A stretch of DNA of 11,128 nucleotides, taken from Reyranella sp. Lineage in GTDB: Bacteria > Pseudomonadota > Alphaproteobacteria > Reyranellales > Reyranellaceae. The notes under the pieces are model-generated. The model saw only the letters and a program-made list of their open reading frames with translations. It was not told where the DNA came from and did no database searches. The stretch covers positions 1 to 11,128 of the forward strand of contig SCVT01000143.1 of NCBI GenBank assembly GCA_004296815.1. Direction: 5' to 3'. A program made the translations under genes and the position numbers. Each line of letters begins with the position of its first letter. Position 1 is the first letter of the stretch. Positions 7,051-11,128 of the stretch are shown one piece after another.

Positions 7051-8403
7051 CTAGCTACGCCAGCCGTATCCCTTGAGCTTCGGAAGCAGGCCGCAGGCCG
7101 GCTCGAATGGCGGGTTGCTGAGGTAGTCCTGGTCGGAAACCACATAAGCCTGGCCGGGCGTGCGGCTGACCAGCGCGCTCAACGCCGGATACGACCAGTC
7201 CTGGAAGAAGAGCTTGTTGGGCCAGTCGTGAAGCGGCAGCGTCTCAGCGCGCACAATGCCGCTGCGCTCGTTCACAACCGCCTGGAGGCGATCGAGGTAT
7301 CCGCCCCAGAGTCGCGTGAGGGCCACGTCCGGAACCGCCGCAGCAAAAGTCAGCGCCGTCATTGTCAGCACCAGGCGTCTGGCGATCTCGGGCGGACGCA
7401 CCGCCGCGAAGACCGCGGGCGGGTCACGGCGCGCGACCTGGGCCCACATGCCGGCGAGCAGGGCGGCCAACAGGATTCCGGCGGCCTGCCGAGCCACATA
7501 GTGCGAAGGCGGATAGAGGATCGACGGCGGATGAACGTCGCGCCACCAAGGCGATATCGCCAGCAGCACGACGATCGTGGCCATGACGTAAAGCGGGCCA
7601 CGGCCCTGCAACCAGACCGGCCGGCGCATGCCCCGGATCGCACAGATCAGGAATCCCGAGAGCGGGATGGCGAACTGCATGTTCTGCCAGAAGTCGACGC
7701 TGGTCGAGCGCACCTTCATGAAGTGCGGATGATCCCAGTAGTCGAAGATGGTGGCGGCGGAAACGATCGCAGCCCCCGCAAAGGCCAACGAGGAAAGGAC
7801 GCCCAACGTTCTCACGACCACGTCGTCGCTGCGCCTGGTCGACCACAGGATCACGGCCGCGACCAGTGGGCCGAGATAGATCATGGCCTCGTAGGATCTC
7901 AGGCAAAGAGCGCCGAAGACCAGCAAAAGCGCGGCATCGCCGCGGCTCCTGCCTTCGCCGGTGACTGCCACGGCGACAGCCGCCGTCACGCAGGCAAAAG
8001 CCACGTTGTATTCGCCGACGATGAAGAACGAGGTCGGCAGATAGATGGTGGCGACGACGGCAAGAACCGCGGCCAGCAGGATCGGGTCCCGGCGCACGCG
8101 CACCAATGCGAAATGGTAGAAGGCCGTAGGCAACGCGAAGAGCGTGGCTGAATAGACGATGGCCAGCACGCCGGTGTCTCGCACGCCCCACTCGACCGCG
8201 ATCAGAACCGGCACCTGCGTCAGCCAGTCGACATGCGCTCGCGCCGCGTAGAAGTCATGGAAGCGCCCGTGGTCCAGCAAGTTGACGAGAAAGGACGCAC
8301 CATCCCAGAACAGCGCACGCGACGCCCACGCGTTGTGGACCGCCAGTGCCCAGAGCAGGGCAGCTACGGCGATGCAGATGGCGCCCTGCGATGGTCCGCG
8401 CAC
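7051..8403 (-). CDS. Polytopic membrane protein, second of a tandem paralogous pair
   Basis: I do not recognise the family. 450 residues from the chosen start, with roughly ten to twelve hydrophobic helices followed by a C-terminal tail of about 100 residues that looks soluble. The first outer loop carries LFWDGASFLV (Asp34) and a stretch rich in His, Arg and aromatic residues. Conserved with its upstream neighbour at nearly the same positions: LFALPTAFYH (88-97), RVRxDP, TSFFIVGEYN (124-133), YEAMIYLGPL (171-180), QNMQF (240-244), HYVAR (311-315), and a W-x-x-YL element before the tail. The GTG at 8403, one base after the upstream stop, suggests translational coupling. A second in-frame GTG at 8502 would overlap the upstream gene by 98 bases and add a basic, non-hydrophobic leader, so I rejected it. 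The layout recalls GT-C membrane glycosyltransferases, but this is only an architectural hint. Confidence 0.8.
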   Translation of the reverse strand: MRGPSQGAICIAVAALLWALAVHNAWASRALFWDGASFLVNLLDHGRFHDFYAARAHVDWLTQVPVLIAVEWGVRDTGVLAIVYSATLFALPTAFYHFALVRVRRDPILLAAVLAVVATIYLPTSFFIVGEYNVAFACVTAAVAVAVTGEGRSRGDAALLLVFGALCLRSYEAMIYLGPLVAAVILWSTRRSDDVVVRTLGVLSSLAFAGAAIVSAATIFDYWDHPHFMKVRSTSVDFWQNMQFAIPLSGFLICAIRGMRRPVWLQGRGPLYVMATIVVLLAISPWWRDVHPPSILYPPSHYVARQAAGILLAALLAGMWAQVARRDPPAVFAAVRPPEIARRLVLTMTALTFAAAVPDVALTRLWGGYLDRLQAVVNERSGIVRAETLPLHDWPNKLFFQDWSYPALSALVSRTPGQAYVVSDQDYLSNPPFEPACGLLPKLKGYGWRS

Positions 8404-8404
8404 G

Positions 8405-9754
8405 CTAGTCGCGCCAGATGTAGAGGCCGAGCGGATACGGTTCCGTCGGCGGGAACGGCTGCCAATCGTTGAAATCTCGCGGTGGCGCGATAATTCCGTC
8501 ACCGCGTTTCGCGCGCAGGGCGAGGCTTTGGCTGGGCAGGATCCAGGACTCGACCAACATCGCCAGCGGTGGCTTCGAAAGGGGCGTATTTTCGTAGGCG
8601 ATGACGCCGGGCTGATTCCGTACCGTGGTGCGCACCGTCTGAAGGTAGCTGCGCCACTCGAGCGTCAGGTACGCGTCGGACGGAACGACCGCGAGGACCA
8701 TGAGGCAGCCGAAGGCGAGCAACCTCCGCGCGGCAGCCGGCTTGCGCAGTTCCTTGAACATGCGGATCCGCTCCCCGAGCGGCGACTTGTAGATCCAGAT
8801 GACTATGACGATCGTCGCGATCACCAATCCGGCGATGCTGCGTGCGGTGTACTGCGACTTGGCATGCGGCCGCACGAGCGTGTCACTCAGCACCAGGAGC
8901 GGCGAGAGGACCAGCAGCACGAGGAAGAAGCCGGCCACCACGTAGGGCTTGCGCGTGGCGAGGTCGGCCGGGCGGACGATCGCCCAAATGAAGATCACCA
9001 GGGCGGCGAGGAGCGTCAGGTCGAACTGCACATTCTGCCAGGCATCCAGCACGGTTGCCGCGGTCCGGCTGAGATGATCCTCGGAGAACGGATGGATCAG
9101 GGAGTTGGCGGCGACGATCATGCCTCCCATGAACAGGCATGCCGCGAGCAAGTGCAGAAGCGTCGCGATCTTGGGACGTTCGCTGGCGCGCCAGATGCAC
9201 CAGCAGATCATGATCGCGAGCAGCGGGCCGAAGTACAGCATGACCTCGTAAGTGCGCACGGCAAGCGCGCCAGCAGCCACCAGAAAGGCCCCGTCGGCGA
9301 TGGACAGCCGTTCGACCGTCATCAACCGGACCGTGACCGTGATCGCGATCGCGAAAGCCGTATTGTATTCGCCGACGATGAAGAACGACGTCGTCATGAA
9401 GACGATACCGATCGCCGCCATCACCGTCGCCAGCAGGAGCGGGTCGTGCCTGACCCGCATCAGAGCGAGATGGTAGAAGGCGGTGGGCAGCGCGAAGAGG
9501 CCCAGCGACAGAAGCTGCGCCAGAAAATGCAGGTCGGTGACGCCCAGGAAGACCGCGGTTATGACCGGTATCTGCCCCAGGACCATGGCGAAGAGCCGCG
9601 GGTCGTAGAAATCGAAGAACCACTGGCGCCGGGCGATCTGCACGAGGAATGCCGATCCGTCGACAAAGAGTCCCCGGCACTCCCAGCTATGCCAGAGCAC
9701 CAGGATCCAGAGCAGGCCGACAGTCGTCCTGTATGCTACTGTAGTTGTTGGCAT
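8405..9754 (-). CDS. Polytopic membrane protein, first of a tandem paralogous pair
   Basis: A 449-residue paralogue of the downstream gene; family not recognised. Helix one (about 9-23) is followed by an outer loop with LFVDGSAFLV (Asp32) and FFDFYDPR, then LFALPTAFYH (86-95), RVRHDPLLLA, TSFFIVGEYN (122-131), RTYEVMLYFGPL (167-178), QNVQF (240-244) and QYTAR (301-305). The C-terminal tail of about 85 residues ends in PLGLYIWRD. The two proteins align without large gaps and share the TM-rich body plus the start of the tail (WxxYL, a following TPL or TLPL, WxxPxxS). I chose ATG 9754 because hydrophobic family sequence begins just after it. The frame can be extended to 9904, but that would overlap the divergent methyltransferase start and add about 50 unrelated residues. 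A GGGGA lies unusually close (two bases) to the ATG. A role in transfer of a lipid-linked sugar or another envelope component is possible but unproven. Confidence 0.8.
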   Translation of the reverse strand: MPTTTVAYRTTVGLLWILVLWHSWECRGLFVDGSAFLVQIARRQWFFDFYDPRLFAMVLGQIPVITAVFLGVTDLHFLAQLLSLGLFALPTAFYHLALMRVRHDPLLLATVMAAIGIVFMTTSFFIVGEYNTAFAIAITVTVRLMTVERLSIADGAFLVAAGALAVRTYEVMLYFGPLLAIMICWCIWRASERPKIATLLHLLAACLFMGGMIVAANSLIHPFSEDHLSRTAATVLDAWQNVQFDLTLLAALVIFIWAIVRPADLATRKPYVVAGFFLVLLVLSPLLVLSDTLVRPHAKSQYTARSIAGLVIATIVIVIWIYKSPLGERIRMFKELRKPAAARRLLAFGCLMVLAVVPSDAYLTLEWRSYLQTVRTTVRNQPGVIAYENTPLSKPPLAMLVESWILPSQSLALRAKRGDGIIAPPRDFNDWQPFPPTEPYPLGLYIWRD

Positions 9755-9860
9755 TTCCCCGCGAGCGGGCTCTACAGGACCGCTGCTGCAGGCGCAAGCG
9801 CTGACGGCTTGCAGCGTCGATGGGGCGCTGTTAGCAAGGCGCCGCAAGCGAGGGTCCAGG
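9755..9860. other. Divergent intergenic region between the membrane-protein pair and the methyltransferase
   Basis: 106 bases. It holds an inverted repeat GCAAGC/GCTTGC (9794-9799, 9807-9812; seven-base centre), overlapped by a second pairing GCTGCA/TGCAGC (9785-9790, 9810-9815). GCAAGCG at 9794-9800 recurs at 9844-9850, 50 bases apart, just before the methyltransferase ribosome binding site. Promoter-like hexamers on both strands match consensus at only about 3/6, so I do not call a promoter. Confidence 0.3.
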
Positions 9861-10670
9861 ATGCTCAGTTGGGAGAAAATCGACGCGATTCCGGGCTGGT
9901 TCATGTTCCAGTCCTATTGCGTCTGGCGTGCCCTGCTCGATCAGCAGGCCGGGGTTTCCGGCGATTTGTTCGAGATCGGCGTGTGGCGCGGCCGTTCCGC
10001 CTCGGTGCTCGCAGCCTATCGAAAGGGCAACGAGAAACTCTACCTCTGTGATCTGCGCCTCGACGAGCAGGCGGTCCGGCGTTCGATCGAGTCCACGGGC
10101 GGCCAGCCGGCCAACATCGTCCCCCTGTCGGGGCCCTCCGCCGACCTGCCTGCCAAGCTCGACCTGCAGGCCATGCACCAGTCGGTTCGATGGTTCCACA
10201 TCGATGGCGAGCACACCGGCACGGCCGTCTACCGCGAGCTCGAATTCGCCAACCGCATCGTGAACACCGACGGCATCGTGGTGATCGACGACTTCTTTTC
10301 GCCCCGTTACCCGGCAAACACGACAGAGGTCATTCGCTACCTCGAGAAGAATCCCTTCCACTTCCGGCTGCTCGCCGTCGGCTTCAACAAGGGCTACCTG
10401 TGCCGGCCCGAGAGCCTGCCGCGCTACATGGACTTCATGGCGTCCGGAATGTCGCGCAGCCTGCAGGGCTACGGCGCCAAGACGACGATCTTCAAGACGA
10501 CCGGGCCCTGGGACACGGATGCCGTCGGCATCACCGACTATGTCGATGACGCCGGTGCCATTGCCGGCCCCGACAACGAGCCCCAGCGCTGGCACATGAT
10601 GCGGACCCGCCATGTCTGGGGCCCGCTGCGTCATCTGCAGAACGGCTGGCGGATGCTGCGCCGCGGCTAG
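9861..10670 (+). CDS. Class I SAM-dependent methyltransferase (Methyltransf_24-like)
   Basis: A 269-residue cytoplasmic protein with a Rossmann-type methyltransferase core. Motif I is FEIGVWRGRS (37-46, ExGxxxG pattern) after GDL; the next strand carries YLCDLRLD (61-68); WFHIDGEH (111-118) followed by YRELEFANRIVNTDGIVVIDDFF (124-146, strand 4 and the acidic IDD) is typical of Methyltransf_24/TylF-like enzymes that act on sugars, macrolide glycans or small metabolites. The ATG has GAGGG six bases upstream. The last 70 residues are outside the core and rich in Arg and Trp. The substrate cannot be read from sequence. It is divergent from the two membrane proteins, which hints at a shared envelope-glycan or secondary-metabolite task. 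Its TAG stop overlaps the stop of the convergent epimerase gene through a shared CTAG (10667-10670). Confidence 0.88.
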   Translation: MLSWEKIDAIPGWFMFQSYCVWRALLDQQAGVSGDLFEIGVWRGRSASVLAAYRKGNEKLYLCDLRLDEQAVRRSIESTGGQPANIVPLSGPSADLPAKLDLQAMHQSVRWFHIDGEHTGTAVYRELEFANRIVNTDGIVVIDDFFSPRYPANTTEVIRYLEKNPFHFRLLAVGFNKGYLCRPESLPRYMDFMASGMSRSLQGYGAKTTIFKTTGPWDTDAVGITDYVDDAGAIAGPDNEPQRWHMMRTRHVWGPLRHLQNGWRMLRRG

Positions 10671-11128
10671 GCCGCCGACGCCAGTTTGATCTGCTCGTCG
10701 AGATCGTCGGCGATGAAGTGGCGGACAACCTCGTCGAGATCCTTGTCGGTCTCGAAGCCGAGCTTGCGCGAACGCGCCGAATCGATTCCCTGAGGCCAGC
10801 CGTCGCAGATCTTCTGGATCGCCGGATCGTGCTGCCAAACCACCTTGCCGACCTTGCGGTTCCCGGCGTGGCGGCCGACCGCCTGCTCAAGTTCCTTCGC
10901 CGTGACGTTGATGCCGTTGAGCAGGAGCGTGCGGCCCGGCCCGAACGCGTCGGGGGACAGGTCGTGGAGGCGCATGAACGCATCGACCGTCTTCCTCGGG
11001 CTGAGCACGACCATGATCGTCCCGGCCGTCACGGGGCAGACGACGTCGACGCCGGTCAGCGGCTCGCGCACCACCGAACTGGCCCAGGTCGAGGCGGCCT
11101 TGTTGGGGAGGCCGGTACGGACGCAGAT
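10667..11128 (-). CDS. NAD-dependent epimerase/dehydratase, DenD-like, C-terminal 153 residues
   Basis: C-terminal part of an extended short-chain dehydrogenase/epimerase; the N-terminal Rossmann domain with GxxGxxG and the YxxxK catalytic pair lies beyond the right end. The visible part begins at ICVRTGLPNKAASTWASS, continues VVREPLTGVDVVCPV and MVVLSPRKTVDAFMRLHDL, then RTLLLNGINVTAKELEQAV, and ends KLASAA. This order (RPGxPNKAAS, REPLxG, SPRxxV, LPGxxVT) is what I know from D-erythronate dehydrogenase (DenD), which oxidises a four-carbon sugar acid with NAD. The DenD label is moderately supported; another sugar or sugar-acid dehydrogenase of the same family is possible. The reading frame is open up to the last base of the window. 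It is convergent with the methyltransferase, with a four-base stop overlap. Confidence 0.82.
   Translation of the reverse strand: MCVRTGLPNKAASTWASSVVREPLTGVDVVCPVTAGTIMVVLSPRKTVDAFMRLHDLSPDAFGPGRTLLLNGINVTAKELEQAVGRHAGNRKVGKVVWQHDPAIQKICDGWPQGIDSARSRKLGFETDKDLDEVVRHFIADDLDEQIKLASAA

Noticed and set aside
7077..7087. GCTTCGGAAGC hairpin near the convergent ends as a terminator
   Set aside because: Very short, inside the coding end of the membrane protein gene, with no T-run on either side.
8282..10051. 589-codon open frame on the plus strand across the membrane pair and into the methyltransferase
   Set aside because: Low-complexity Arg/Asp/Gln/His-rich translation typical of the complement of membrane-protein codons; it conflicts with two paralogous genes and the methyltransferase.

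Overview
The window is GC-rich and gene-dense and looks like the chromosome of an alphaproteobacterium. The basis is base composition, very long antisense shadow frames, and the style of the catabolic genes; no rRNA or other taxonomic marker is present, so this is an inference. There are ten protein-coding genes, two of them cut by the window ends. I see no tRNA, rRNA, CRISPR array, transposase or phage gene, and no gene-free stretch over about 110 bases.

Left half (1-5001): a catabolic block. On the minus strand, in transcription order, are pxpA (LamB/YcsF, 5-oxoprolinase subunit A), a secreted GlcG/HbpS-type protein, and the large molybdopterin subunit of a xanthine dehydrogenase/aldehyde oxidase-family hydroxylase carrying the form II motif AYRGAGR (C-terminus outside the window). 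Divergent from pxpA, across only 38 bases, are pxpB and pxpC, which overlap by ATGA. PxpA, PxpB and PxpC together make an ATP-dependent lactam hydrolase whose known substrate is 5-oxoproline. A molybdenum hydroxylase can add oxygen next to a ring nitrogen and so create a lactam. The set may therefore serve N-heterocycle breakdown, though simple 5-oxoproline scavenging beside an unrelated hydroxylase is also possible.

Middle (4998-7050): a minus-strand DoxX-family small membrane protein, then a plus-strand acyl-CoA carboxylase carboxyltransferase (beta) subunit with no biotin carboxylase/biotin carrier subunit beside it.

Right half (7051-11128): two tandem, clearly paralogous polytopic membrane proteins of a family I cannot name, one base apart on the minus strand. 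A class I SAM-dependent methyltransferase is divergent from them. The C-terminal part of a DenD-like NAD-dependent epimerase/dehydratase runs off the right end. The membrane pair has a layout reminiscent of GT-C glycosyltransferases (acidic first outer loop, many helices, soluble tail) and is the best candidate here for undescribed biology.

Other signals: three consecutive perfect short palindromes fill the pxpA/pxpB divergent gap; a long interrupted palindrome overlaps a plausible sigma70 -10 box upstream of the hydroxylase; and all three convergent gene pairs end with interlocked or abutting TAG stops (twice sharing CTAG), leaving no room for a conventional terminator between them.
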